From the NCBI GenBank assembly GCA_012064385.1, contig QRDG01000859.1, forward strand, positions 186,001 to 250,000: DNA of 64,000 nt, in the 5' to 3' direction. How positions within the stretch are numbered: position 1 is the first letter of the stretch; each line of letters starts with the position of its first letter. The position numbers and the translations under genes are program-made. Shown here piece by piece: positions 1-10,239 of the stretch. Source of the DNA: Puccinellia tenuiflora (Eukaryota > Streptophyta > Magnoliopsida > Poales > Poaceae). The notes under the pieces are model-generated. The model was not told the DNA's origin, ran no database searches, and saw nothing but the letters and a program-made list of their open reading frames with translations.

Positions 1-218
1 CTGAGCACGACATAAAAAAACTCGGGCTGACCGAACACAACAAGAGGAACGGCCCCACGAAGCATAGTGATTTTTAGTTTGTATTTTTTTAAATGTTTTA
101 TTAACTCTTTCTCTATTTTTCTGACTTCTGCTAGTTTGCCAAAAAGAATTGTTGCCATGGCGGCCCCTGGGGAGATGCTAATGGTTCGCTTATGAAATCC
201 GGAATTGCCATGAGAGAG

Positions 219-480
219 TGAGAGACATACCGACGATATCCAAACACTCTTGAAGCCGGGGACAAATCGCTGAAACAGTAAAAGATTTATGCACATCGCC
301 CCAAACCAGAGACGTGATCGATCAAGAAGCACATCGATCACAGGACGGCGGTGAGGAGCAGAAGCGCTCGCGTGGGAGATCGCATTACCTGTTTTCTCTC
401 CGGTATGTCGAATTACCAAGTAGCCGTTCTGTCTTACTAGTTTTCAGTTTGGCCAGATAGACCCTTTTCTTTAGTTTCGT
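219..480. repeat. Left copy of a window-spanning dispersed repeat
   Basis: This stretch shares most of its order and wording with 60035-60330: the runs ATACCGACGATATCCAAA, ACATCGCCCCAAACCAG and GAGGAGCAG/GCGCTCGC recur in the same orientation and order. The right copy lies just downstream of the NLR-C 3' end, so this is probably flanking DNA of the ancestral NLR unit rather than a gene. No open reading frame is shared. The first 218 bases hold nothing I recognise. Confidence 0.7.
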
Positions 481-900
481 CAGGTTAGAGCATCTTCACC
501 GGGAACATCTAAATTGTGTCCGGCATACATTCATTGGAGACCCAATTGGGGGGTGCCGGACACTTGTCCGGCGCTTTTTTTCCCCTCCCACACCGGCACC
601 CCCTAAACGGCCGGACCCGAAGCAAAAAAAATGAATATTGCAATAAATTTATTCGATTCAAATAGAACATTCGATATAATTTGATTCGTTTTCGATATAA
701 ATTCGATACAACTTTTTAAATTTAAAAACTACATCTAATTCGACCGCCAGACTCCGAGACTTTCCTCACATATGTCGACCGCGGAGGAGTCCAGGCAGAA
801 TGTATCTCTGCTCGGGGCCATCCTCGCCGGCACTGGTCGAGCTACTGCTCACGGACCTGGTCAAGAGGCCGTTTCGGGCTACGTCGAAATCAATGATCGA
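481..900. other. Intergenic, no gene seen
   Basis: The stretch is AT-rich around 630-730. The start (AGAGCATCTTCACCGG, about 487-502) resembles the end of miniature elements common in grasses, but no matching inverted end was found. A 64-codon open frame at 772-966 has no recognisable similarity. Confidence 0.4.
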
Positions 901-1410
901 TGTAGTTTATGTTGTTCAATTTGTTTTGGTGGATGTCTATCAGATATGAGCAGACATGAAATTTGACAACAGCCCAGCCACAGAGAAGAAGATGGTGAGA
1001 CAATATGAGTCATGATCTTCTCATTCTCAAAGGTTAATGATGATGTTGATAGCAGGCAGTCGGTCAATAAAAAAGAGTTTGCCGAATATTCCTATCAGTA
1101 TCTATCACTCACCTTTGGTAGTGGGGAAGCATGCGGTGCTATTGCAGAATCTTGATCACTTTGTAGTTTATGTTGTTCAATTTGTTTTGGTGGATGTCTA
1201 TCAGATATGAGCAGAAATGAAATGTGACAACAGCCCAGCCACAGTGAAGAAGGTGAGCCAGTATGAGTCATGATCTCATTCTGGAGGGTTTATGATGATG
1301 TTGATTGCAGCCAGTGGGCCACTAAAAAGAATTAACCGCATATTCCTATCAGTATCTGTCATCACCTTCGGTAGTGGGGAAGCATGCGGTGCTATTGTCT
1401 TGATCCCACA
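901..1410. repeat. Diverged tandem duplication, two units of about 250 bp
   Basis: The block 901-1160 is repeated at 1163-1410. Both contain TTGTTTTGGTGGATGTCTAT, GACAACAGCCCAGCCACAG and GTGGGGAAGCATGCGGTGC, with scattered substitutions and small indels. The second unit runs directly into the LINE ORF1-like relic that follows, so the duplicated block is probably its non-autonomous upstream sequence. Confidence 0.8.
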
Positions 1411-1417
1411 TTGAGGC

Positions 1418-1612
1418 CTACAGAAGTGAAATTCGACAGAATGCATATCTGGGTGAGGATTCTGGATCTCCCTTTTGAATAGATGAATAAAATGAAGGGT
1501 GAACAAATTGCTGGTATGGTTGACCTAGTAGACAGAGAGTATGTTGATGAGTTTGGAGATGCTGCTAGCCCGTTTCTTCGTGCAAGCTGCTGAGGCGCCA
1601 TGTCCTCCTTGA
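1418..1612 (+). pseudogene. LINE ORF1-type (DUF4283/zinc-knuckle) relic
   Basis: In one frame the plus strand reads KFDRMHIWVRILDLPF, a stop, then MNKMKGEQIAGMVD and FGDAASPFLRA. This follows the order of the DUF4283-type gag-like protein of plant LINEs and related zinc-knuckle proteins (IWVRI.DLPF..M...G..IAG..G followed by FLRARV). Internal stop codons and loss of both ends make it a pseudogene. It is unrelated in position to the L1 LINE at 51855-56810. Confidence 0.55.
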
Positions 1613-2154
1613 GAAGAAAACGAAGGGCATATGGTGGACAAGCCGCTAGGCGACCCTGGAATTTTTTCGCTCAGAACAAGTTCAGAATCATACACATATA
1701 GGTGATTTTTCCATCAGCAAACGTATACATACCTTGTTAGAATCATTTACAACATCTGTGTCCCTACTTCAACATCAGCATATATATATGCTAGACTACT
1801 ACAGCTGGTCAGATCTTGTACACTAGGAATCTAGGATCATATAAACTAAGGCTGGTGCTATTTGGAGTGTACAACCAGCCTCTTTGCAACCAACCGAATG
1901 CCAGCATTTTGTTGGTACTAGTATATGTCCAAAGAGAAGAACACATCGAGCTTGTTGAGCTTGTTCCCTCGAACAAACAGAGAGTCCAATTCTGCAGCAT
2001 CTACTTTGCCAAAAGCAAGCTTCTGCGTCTTACCACCAGGCTCTTTCTTGTATATATCTGTCGAGTAGATCGAATCATCGCCGCTGACAGTGGTAGGGAT
2101 GCTACAAGGGCAATTCAACATTACCAGATCAGAAAAGGTGTGAAAAATCCTAGT

Positions 2155-2155
2155 A

Positions 2156-2199
<44 letters not shown>
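2155..2199. repeat. (TA)n microsatellite
   Basis: Almost pure TA dinucleotides directly abutting the left inverted end of the 2.7-kb element. It is one of three such arrays in intron 5 of the NEN1-like pseudogene. Confidence 0.95.
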
Positions 2200-2203
<4 letters not shown>

Positions 2204-2227
2204 GGGACTATTCTGCACACCCCTTAA

Positions 2228-2347
2228 GGGCTTGTTTGATTTGAAGGATTGGTTCCAATCCTTCAAAGGAATTTCAACATGAGCTCACACCCTCATGTTG
2301 AAATTCCTTTGAAGGATTGGAACCAATCCTTCAAATCAAACAAGCCC
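2228..2347. mobile_element. Tourist-like foldback MITE, 120 bp
   Basis: The element is almost entirely palindromic: two arms of about 56 nt starting GGGCTTGTTTGATTTGAAGG with an 8-nt loop. It is flanked by a perfect TAA duplication (2225-2227 and 2348-2350), the target size and sequence of PIF/Harbinger elements. It is nested in the left inverted end of the larger (TA)n-bounded element, so it inserted later. Confidence 0.9.
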
Positions 2348-2399
2348 TAAGTGTTTGCTAAATAAGCTATTCAGTACAACTTTGCTATCCAAAAAGGCT

Positions 2400-3150
2400 T
2401 CTTATCCCGAACACATCTCACCCACGCACGCACGCAACTGCACGCACGCACCCACCCCCGCCCGATCCCGTCTGCCCCCCCCCCCCCCCCATCTACCTCC
2501 CGCCGGCGCGGCCGGCCTCCATCTCCAGCCGGCCAGCCCCCTCCTCCCACCGGCGCCCTGCATCCCGCAGATCCCGTCGCGGCTGCCCACCGCCGAGCGA
2601 GGCGACACCGGCTCCACCTCATCCGCCGCGCACGCCCGCCACCGGCTCCGCACCCTCCCTCCCCGCCTCCGGTCCCGGCTCGAGCACGCCGTCCTCCTAG
2701 TCCCGGCGAAGAAGCCGTCCCGCGCGCCTCTGCATGCCGGTGGCCAGGGCTCCGCGCGCCTCCTGGGTTCCTGGGTCGGCCGGAGCCGCGAGCAGCCGGC
2801 CACCCCATCCACACCCATGCACGACCGCAGCGGGGAGCTCCTCCGCCCCTCGTGCGGATCCCATCGGCAACCCTGCCGTCCCGCCGCTAGCTGTGGCCTT
2901 CCCCTCCCCCTATGGCTGGCTCCACGGCGACTCTCTGCCCCGCCCCTCCTCCCCGCGCTCTGGTCCGGCCCCAAACTGTTTCTTCTTCTTCTTCCCTCTC
3001 GATTCGTTTTCGATCGATTCTTGCTGCCTCGATTTGATTCTTGCTCCTCGTTGCATCTTCCTAGGATTCGAAGGCGAGCTGGCGAGGGACCTCAGGTCGT
3101 CTCGACTCCGCGCATCTGAACCTCCTCCGAGCAAGCGTCTGACCATCCCT
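2400..3150. other. GC-rich block inside the 2.7-kb element
   Basis: A sharply bounded GC-rich island with a run of C at about 2477-2490, flanked by AT-rich element DNA. It resembles the 5' end of a grass gene (CpG-rich, proline/arginine-biased open frames on both strands), possibly captured host DNA. Long frames (2355-3119 plus; 2402-2974 and 2371-2814 minus) are low-complexity by-products of GC content and match no family I know. Confidence 0.45.
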
Positions 3151-3719
3151 CATGTATCTAGTGTCAAATGTTGTGAACTATCATATATAGATAGAGGTAA
3201 AAAATATGGGAATTTGTTATGTATAGATAATGCCTGGAGTTCTTTATTAGTTGTTGGTAAGTTCGCCTGGACGACTCCGGAAAAAATCACTTTGTTTGGT
3301 GTCGGGTGAGTGCTAAACTGCTATTGGTGTTGAACTGAACTGCTGCTCTGAACTTAGTTGCTTCTTTGTTTGGTCGTGACATGAGTTTGTCTAAACTTAA
3401 AATAGAAATTTCACTTAGATGTTCAGAAAAAAATGTTCACCATCAAGTTTGCGAAATTAATGAAGTTCACTATGCAGCTCGAGAAATTCAGACAAATAGT
3501 CCACCTAAAATAAAATAACCTGCGAAAAAATAGGAAGTTAACTCGTGTATCTTGAGAAGTTCAGAAAAAATGATCTGACGCGAGGTTCACTTGTGAAATA
3601 GTTAGGAAGTTCACATATGCATCGCGAGAGGTTCAAAAAAATAGTCCGTCAAATAAAGTTCACTATAAAAAAAAAGGAAGTTCACGTATATATCGAAAAA
3701 ATAGGAAAAAAATCCCGAA

Positions 3720-4860
3720 AACAGCAGTTAGTATATTTAAAACTGCTCTCAAACCATGAAGTATTTCGAAAAATGGTCAACATGAAAAAGATGCGCAATT
3801 TCCATACCTTTTCAACGGTATATCATTTGCATCGTTTGGAAAAAAGGGTTTGAAAATAACGAGAAAAACAGTGCGCGATATGAAATAAAAAATTCGCGTT
3901 AGGAAGTTCACTAACAGATAACTAGAGGTTCATTACCGTATAATTAGGAAGTTCATTATACTCTGTTTTTTGGGGCGGAAATATTATGCATATAAATCGT
4001 TCATACGAGCTCCGGTTGGCCAAATCGACCGTCCGCGCCTGTAGTTAGGACCGATTTGAGTCTAATTTGACTCTCTCATCCACCAATATTCTACCCGAAC
4101 TCCACAACCGTGTCAATTTCAAAAACGTTATCGTGTTGGTTTGCTTATCCGTTTTTTGCATTTTTAAAATTATTCATAAACGGTAAAGAATTGAGAAAAC
4201 TTATCTTCACAAAAAAGTTGTGTCTCGTCAATATCTTTCCAACGCCGTATCATTTGTTACGTTTCGACAAGCGGTTTGAGAGTAATTGCCAAAAAACAGT
4301 CCGCTGCACTTAAAACAAAATTGTTTATTTTAAAAACTGCTCTTAAACCGTAATGAATTTCGAAAATGACCTAGAAATAGAGAAGTTGCGCATTTTCCAT
4401 AGCTTTCCAACGGTGTATCACTTGCCTCAATCCGACAAACGGTTTGGAAATGGCGTACAAAATACAGTACGGAAACGGAAAAATCCGCGAAAACTATGTT
4501 TAGTATAATTAAAATTATTCTAAAACCGTACATAATTTGGAAATCTGGCAGAAGAATAAAAGTTGCGCAATTTTCTTACCTATCCAACGGAATATTATTT
4601 GCATCAATCCGGCCAGGGGTTTGAAAATGACGCCCAAAAAACTATACGGAAACGGAAAAAATCGTGAAAACTATGTTTAGTATATTTGAAATTTTTCAAA
4701 AACCGTACAGAATTTGGAAACCGTCCAGAAGAGTAAAAGTTGCGCATTTACAATACGAATCCAACGGCATATCGCATGCCTCATTCCGATAAACGGTTTG
4801 AAAATGACGATCGAAATACTATCCGTAAAAACAGAGATTTGCGTGTTCCGCTAAGAGGTT
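3720..4860. repeat. Diverged internal repeats, about 180-bp period
   Basis: Anchors such as AAACCGTAcataATTTGG, AGTTGCGCA, TTCCAACGG and AAACGGTTTGAAAATG recur at about 4330, 4510 and 4690, with weaker copies near 3730 and 4150. The flanking 3400-3970 region is studded with AGGAAGTTCAC-like words. These are internal repeats of a non-autonomous element and encode nothing. Confidence 0.7.
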
Positions 4861-4932
4861 CACTGGTTATTGTTTAGGAAGTTCAGAAAGTTGTACAGAA
4901 TAGTTATTCTGTACGGGAGTGCAGAATAGCTG

Positions 4933-4934
<2 letters not shown>

Positions 4935-4977
<43 letters not shown>
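4935..4977. repeat. (TA)n microsatellite
   Basis: TA array separating the 2.7-kb and 0.37-kb elements. Confidence 0.95.
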
Positions 4978-4980
<3 letters not shown>

Positions 4981-5346
4981 ACGCGCTATTTGACTCCCAG
5001 GGAGTAGAATAGTTATTCTACACCCACCCTCTATCTTTATAACCGTATATGATTTTTACGTGACGTAAATTTTGTCTTATGTATTAAGTCAAGGAGAACA
5101 TAAGAAAAAATACAAATGACAAAAAAAATTTATTTACGTGAGGTTGTAAAAATACGACAAAAATACACGTACTTATGTTGTTTTTATGACTTTTATATCA
5201 TCTTAAGTCATTTTTATGTCGTTTTTTCTATTATGTGTCAACATGACGTAAATATTGACATATGTCACATAATTTATTGATATAACAACGTAAAAAAATG
5301 ATGGGTGTAAAATAACTTATTCTGCACCCTGGGTGTCAAATAGGGT

Positions 5347-5350
<4 letters not shown>
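4978..5350. mobile_element. (TA)n-bounded Micron-like MITE, 373 bp
   Basis: Ends are inverted repeats of about 46 bp: the left has CTATTTGACTCCCAGGGAG then AGTTATTCTACACCCA; the reverse complement of the right has CTATTTGACACCCAGGGTG then AGTTATTTTACACCCA. Both sides are (TA)n arrays. The interior is AT-rich without an open frame. It is a second, distinct element in the same TA-rich site. Confidence 0.75.

Positions 5351-5392
<42 letters not shown>
5351..5392. repeat. (TA)n microsatellite
   Basis: Third TA array, 22 bp inside the intron from the exon 5 donor of the NEN1-like pseudogene. Confidence 0.95.
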
Positions 5393-5394
<2 letters not shown>

Positions 5395-6230
5395 CAAGAG
5401 AGAATAGAGCTCACTTTAGGCGAACGGTTGGATGATTCACATGACCATACTTCTTTATCAAAGGTCTCCACTCAGGAGTGGAACCAGATTCTTGCAAAGA
5501 TCTCTGAGCAAGATTATCACAAAATTCTAGAACTTCACTTAGATCTTTGGGGATATCGACAACTATGTTCAACTTTGGCCGACCTGCATTGTCTAGAAAC
5601 TTTGTACTGACTCCAAACTGGACTTTCAAGCCCGCACAGCAAAGCTGTAGTGGACTATCTTTGTGCTTGATAGATGTTCTTTGCCTAGGGTAGGAAGGGG
5701 TAACAGAAATCTTGATGCACTCAGTTGATAAATCATCTGGCTCAAGGAACCCAGAATAACCACTGGAGCTCACATCCATCTGCATAGTGGCATCTAACTT
5801 CATCTCCTTAATGTGGGATATCAACTCACTAGGATCTTTGTTCATTGAAGGTTCGACTGATTCCTGATTATCTCCATCTGGAGTTGAATTGTTGACTTGA
5901 GAAATGGTACGTTGTCGTTTCGAAGAATCAGGTGAAGAGTTTGCTTCAGACTTTTTCGCCTCTGGAGAAATAGCTCCATTAGTTTTGCTTCTTGTAATTG
6001 CACGTTCCACAAGGTTCTCAACAGTGAGCACTTCCGGAAGACTTGCCTCCTGTGAGGAGAATTTCAGGAATTAACCAAGCTATTTCCTTGAAACATGAAA
6101 CAGATCAATGAATTCTCAAAACATGTCATAATGGTATGATTCTTCATTGGTTCTTTATGCCCAAGGATAGTACTGTTTCTACAAGTACTACAATCTCTTG
6201 AAGTTCCATACGAGTTTCCAGAGCCCAATT

Positions 6231-7335
6231 CTTTGTTCGGACGTCGTCGAGTCGAGTCGAGTCGAGCTCGAAGAGTTGAGTCGACATGTCGACATGTCGC
6301 CGCTTAGGCGACAACTGGGCGTTGGGCGTAATAATAATAATAAATAAATAATATGACAGGAAAATGAAATTATGCATCATATGACAGCAAATTTGAAGAT
6401 TTAGGAACATAAATAACAACTAGCAGTACCATACGTTCAACAACATAAGGTTCAGAAGTTCGAAACACAAAATTAAAACACATAGTTTCAACACAAACTA
6501 GGTGATATAGCACCAGCAAACACAAACAGGAAATTAACTAAGTTCAAATCCCCGCAAGCTAGTTTCAAACAGCCAAACCCAAGCACTGAAGCAACAGCAA
6601 GGCCACGACGATTCACAGGACGGCAAACCAAGGCCAAGCACTCCTACACATCATCTTCATCGTACTCCAAAGAATTGTCCCCATCAACCTCATTATCTTC
6701 ACCACCATCAGGCTGAGATTGAGGAGCAGAGCTGCAGAGGGGGCGGAGGGAGAGGGAGGAGCAGAGCTGCAGAGGGGGCGGAGGGAGAGGGAGGAGCAGA
6801 GCTGCAGAGGGGGCGGAGGGAGAGGGAGGAGCAGAGCTGCAGAGGGGGCGGAGGGAGAGGGAGGAGAAGAGCTGCAGAGGGGGCGGACGGAGAGGGAGGA
6901 GAAGAGCGGCGCACTGAGTTGGAGGGAGAAGGGCGGGAGAGGAAAATAGAGAGGGAGGCGGAGGAGAGAAGCAGAGGAAGGAGGCTTACCGCAGGACGGA
7001 GTTGGAGCCGACGCAGAAGCTTGGCGGCGCGTCGTCGGTGAAGCTTGGTGGTGGCGGCGCGTCGTCGGAGTTGGAGCCCTCTCTCTCCCGCTCGATTCGC
7101 TTCTAAGGTGGTCGATTCCCTCTCTCTCCCGCTCGATTCGCCTTACCCCTTACAGGTGCGCGCCAATTTCCCGCCCCCGCCCCCGCCCCCGATTCCCCCC
7201 AAAACCTCCCGCCAATTGACCTGGGCGAGCGCCTAACTGAAAATTGCTGGGCGTCGCTCCCAGTCGTCGGCTCCAGCGCGACTGGACGACTAGGCGGCGT
7301 TTAGGCGACGATTAGGCGACGACATGAAAACAAAG
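6231..7335 (-). mobile_element. Non-autonomous hAT element, 1105 bp
   Basis: Perfect 8-bp target duplications GCCCAATT (6223-6230 and 7336-7343) flank inverted ends of the form CTTTGTT, five variable bases, GTCGTCG. Eight-bp duplications and short inverted ends are diagnostic of hAT transposons. Subterminal TTAGGCGAC motifs lie near both ends. A minus-strand segment (about 6644-6717) reads GGEDNEVDGDNSLEYDEDDV then stop, an acidic tail like the C-terminus of some plant hAT transposases; the rest of the transposase is absent. It sits in intron 4 of the NEN1-like pseudogene. Confidence 0.88.
6721..6905. repeat. 35-bp minisatellite, five copies
   Basis: Unit GGAGCAGAGCTGCAGAGGGG plus GCGGAGGGAGAGG repeats at 6723, 6758, 6793, 6828 and 6863 with few changes. 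It lies inside the hAT element. The unit is not a multiple of three, so the open frames across it are incidental. Confidence 0.9.
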
Positions 7336-7496
7336 GCCCAATTATTAAAATTTTACTAGAATGGTTCTCATTTATTATTATTTTTCCGCAAGAAAGCAAA
7401 ACTGCAATAATTGAAACAGGGAATACGTCACGAAAATAGAAAGATGTGTCAGCACTTCATGAGGCTCCCGCCATTGTATATTCGGAAACCCCAAGT

Positions 7497-7871
7497 GGAG
7501 TCCAAGCTCCAGGGAGGCCTTTTTTTCAAAAATTCGAAATCAACATATATAATTTTGAAAAAATTCACAAAAAACCCATAGGCGTAGATAATGTTGAACT
7601 CTACCAGGGTGCAAAATCTATATGCGAAATTCGTATTATTCTAGACTACACAAAAAAGAACAAATCTGACAAAATGTGTACTGTTCACTGACCCAGATCC
7701 ACACATTTGTCATTTTTGCTCAGCCTAAAATACTACGAATTTCGGGTTGATTTTTGCACATTAGTAGAGTATATCATTATCTACATCTAGGATGTTTTTC
7801 CCAAATTTTTGAAACTTTCAAATGTTGATTTGGAACTTTAAAAAAAACGAGCTCCCTGGAGTTCAGCCTCC
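7497..7871. mobile_element. MITE with GGAG..CTCCAGGGAG inverted ends, 375 bp
   Basis: The left end GGAGTCCAAGCTCCAGGGAG pairs with a right end whose reverse complement is GGAGGCTGAACTCCAGGGAG; both are followed inward by an A/T homopolymer tract. The body is AT-rich. A decayed relative lies at 58819-59192 (shared ACTGTTCA/ATTGTTCACC, CCCAGAT and CCTCCAAAAC). The superfamily is not resolved because no clean target duplication is visible. Confidence 0.65.
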
Positions 7872-8387
7872 AAAACTGCAGACTCGTGTATATAGCAATA
7901 GTTAAACCTCACAAGTCCATTAAGGTAATCCCGAATTCCCGATGCTGAATAAATCAGAAATGACAGGGAAAAAACTATTATAGTATTTAAGGGAAACAAA
8001 ACACTGGACACTGTAACTATCCGGCTATTACATTAGAAAATTTAGGTACATTTTCAGCTCATGAAGGTCGTCAATAGGCAGTTCAGCAAACATACCAGGA
8101 ACAGTACTGTAGCACAATACTTGACAACTTCAAGATTCATCCTGACATCATCCAGACTCCTAGAGTTAGATTGCAAAAAAATTAGTACAAGATCACTAAC
8201 TCCAGTTTCATGTCAGCAATACAAGAATCAAAAGAAATAAGCATATGGAATAATAAGCAAATCAAACTTAATAGCATCTGAGCGAAACATTGAGTGCAAT
8301 CATGAGCGCATTGATAGATAGATATAATCCATGACAACTAGATAGTTGTTTGCAACCATTAATGTGTACTAAGAGTAACTACCGACG

Positions 8388-8775
8388 GTCTGGGCCACAT
8401 ATAACTGTGATATCTCTCGTACTCAGCATGATATACCTAAAAAGAAGAATCGTTATAGATCATGTGGTAGTCTTAGCCTTTTAGGGGAGACCAATATTCC
8501 AATGAATAACCTAAGATCGGATGGGGCGAAATCCGAGTTGGATTGGATCTGGGTATACTAAGTTACATGATGTGCCAACACATCTCAAGGGCTGGGCCAT
8601 ATAGAATTTCAACATTTCTTCCATTCCGCATGATATAAATGTAAAGAATGGGTCACACGACATATTAGGGAATACTAAATTTTTAGATGAGCACCTAAGA
8701 CAGGATGCGGCAAAATTCGGGGTTGATTAGACTGGGTATCCTAAGTTGTATGATGCTGCCAAGACATGTTAGATA
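8388..8775. repeat. Diverged direct duplication in NEN1-like intron 3
   Basis: About 190-200 bp from GGTCTGGGCCACATATA to AAGTTACATGATG recurs from GGCTGGGCCATATAGAA to AAGTTGTATGATG (about 8592-8770), with shared CATGATATA, CCTAAGA..GGATG and CTGGGTAT..CTAAGTT. No coding content. Confidence 0.7.
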
Positions 8776-9951
8776 GTTAGCAGGTCAAATGTGGCGTGCT
8801 GCAACAAGATATCCTGTATACTACTCCAACTTCCCTAGTAGATATGCTAATCTGGCACCACAATTGCATAATGTTTAGCAAACAATCAACACATGTTCCA
8901 ATGTTCCAGGAAGTGAAATGAAGCAATTATAACATATGGATTGACATGTTGCCTACCTGTGCTTTTGCCTCCCTAAACCGAAGTAATTTGCCAAGCTTGC
9001 CATCTGTGGATACAAGAGACGAGATAAGAACAACAGAATATTCCTTTGTCGCAATAAGAAGTTACTGTCAAATACTGTTTATTCCTCGGACCTTTCAGTA
9101 AGAGGCCACATTTTTTCAGCTCGAGTGATTCACCCCTTATCCAAACCAGATGCTTTTTTTACAAACTACAAGTGACTCTACATCATCAACACAAGGTCGC
9201 ATACCTTCATGTCCCCTGCCCTCCTCCCAAACCGCTGGGTTAGCAGCGGCAATGTGTCGATCGTCCCCTTGGGCTCCGGAGGCGACCGGCCAATCTCGTC
9301 GAACGCTTCCCTTATTCTTGGCAAATCAAACCTCAAAATGTTGTGCCCAGCCCAGACCCTCCCTGTCCAAAATTGACAAGATTTTTCCGTGAGCAAAGAA
9401 CACTTAGAAGGCGCATATTTAGGTTCAGACCTAAACAAAGACTATACTTGTAACTTGATCCTTCTGTATTTCATTTCTATATGATGATACGAGAGCTAAA
9501 GAAACAAAATTTACCCAATATTTGCACCCATATTCCATCTCCCAAGCACTCCTTTATCGAAAAATTTTCCTAAGAACACGCACATAGTTACATTTCTATA
9601 TATGATGGTACCGGCGGCGCTGGGCACTCACCGTGCAGGAGGTTGTAGACGGCGTCGGCGACGGCGAGGAAGGGCGGCGCGGCGGCGACGGCGTCGCGCG
9701 TGATGCCGGCCGTTGCAGCGCGTGGTGGCGGCAGAGACGACGCCAAGGTCGGCGGGACGCACGAGCGTGGCTTAGCAGGCGACCTCGACGAGGCGGCGCG
9801 GGCAGACGGGGATGGCCCCGAACTCGAGCAGCGCGTAGCCCTGTCCGGCGCGCTGCGGCACCGAGGTCTCCAGGTCGAAGAAAGCGATCTCGGGACCCCC
9901 CACCTGCGGCGCCGCTATGGTTGCAGCGACAACGACAGGTGCCGTGGCCAT

Positions 9952-10239
9952 TTCGGTAGGTGCGAACAGAGGTTGATCGAGGCAGCCTCAGGTGGCCAAG
10001 CGCTGGATAAATAGGAGGTGGAAGCTCGGGGGTGGAAGGTGGCGTGACGGGAGCGCGGCGGCAGGGTGGCAGACGAGGTGTTCGACCAAATGCCGCGGTG
10101 CCGTGGACGGAACAGGATTCCAGTTGGATTTGGGTTTTGGTATCCTTTAACTTGTGGTTAAGGTAAAGTCATTTGTTGATGGTGGCGTCAAGCCATGGGA
10201 CTGACTGGCTGCAAGGTCGATATTGCCGTAGCTCAGCTG
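9952..10239 (-). promoter_or_regulatory. 5' flank of the NEN1-like pseudogene
   Basis: The start codon is at 9951-9949. The 288 bp upstream are GC-rich near the start and should hold the old promoter and leader, though no convincing TATA box is visible. At 10240 the sequence switches abruptly to the NLR start-codon relic, so the promoter may have been truncated by the rearrangement that built the NLR array. Confidence 0.4.

Larger units (their letters stand above)
2200..4934. mobile_element. (TA)n-bounded element, about 2.7 kb, Micron-like
   Basis: The element sits between (TA)n arrays and has related inverted ends. The left end reads CTATTCTGCACACCCC then GCTATTCAGTACAACTTT (the two parts separated by a Tourist insertion). 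The reverse complement of the right end reads CTATTCTGCACTCCC then ACTATTCTGTACAACTTT. Insertion into TA microsatellites is the hallmark of the rice Micron family; membership here is inferred. Inside are a GC-rich block (2400-3150) and diverged repeats of about 180 bp (3720-4860). No transposase was found. Confidence 0.6.
1858..9951 (-). pseudogene. NEN1-like: NEN1-like DEDDh 3'-5' exonuclease gene, inactivated
   Basis: Six exons on the minus strand: 9951-9632, 9362-9205, 9003-8957, 8159-8096, 6049-5415 and 2101-1858, each with GT..AG borders. Leaving out a 4-bp insertion, they total 1464 nt, exactly 488 codons including the stop, about the length of NEN proteins (NAC45/86-dependent exonuclease-domain proteins; Arabidopsis members act in phloem sieve-element enucleation). 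Exonuclease motifs are visible: AFFDLET (motif I), HNILRFDLP (II), HRSLDDVRMN (III), followed by the family's conserved C-terminal region (LQLCCAGLKVQFGVSTKF, ending AGIRLVAKRLVVHSK). Lesions: a TAA at 9772-9774 in place of a Tyr codon; a 4-bp CGGC insertion near 9710 that shifts frame; a TAG at 1918-1920, 20 codons before the natural stop. Exons 2-5 look intact, so inactivation is recent. The introns carry several insertions. Confidence 0.9.

Noticed and set aside
1816..2244. 142-codon plus-strand frame with a YIYIYI repeat
   Set aside because: Antisense to exon 6 of the NEN1-like pseudogene and running into a TA microsatellite.
2355..3119. 254-codon plus-strand frame and overlapping minus frames in a GC island
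   Set aside because: Pro/Arg/Ala-rich low complexity in all frames, a run of C inside it and no recognisable domain; explained by GC content.
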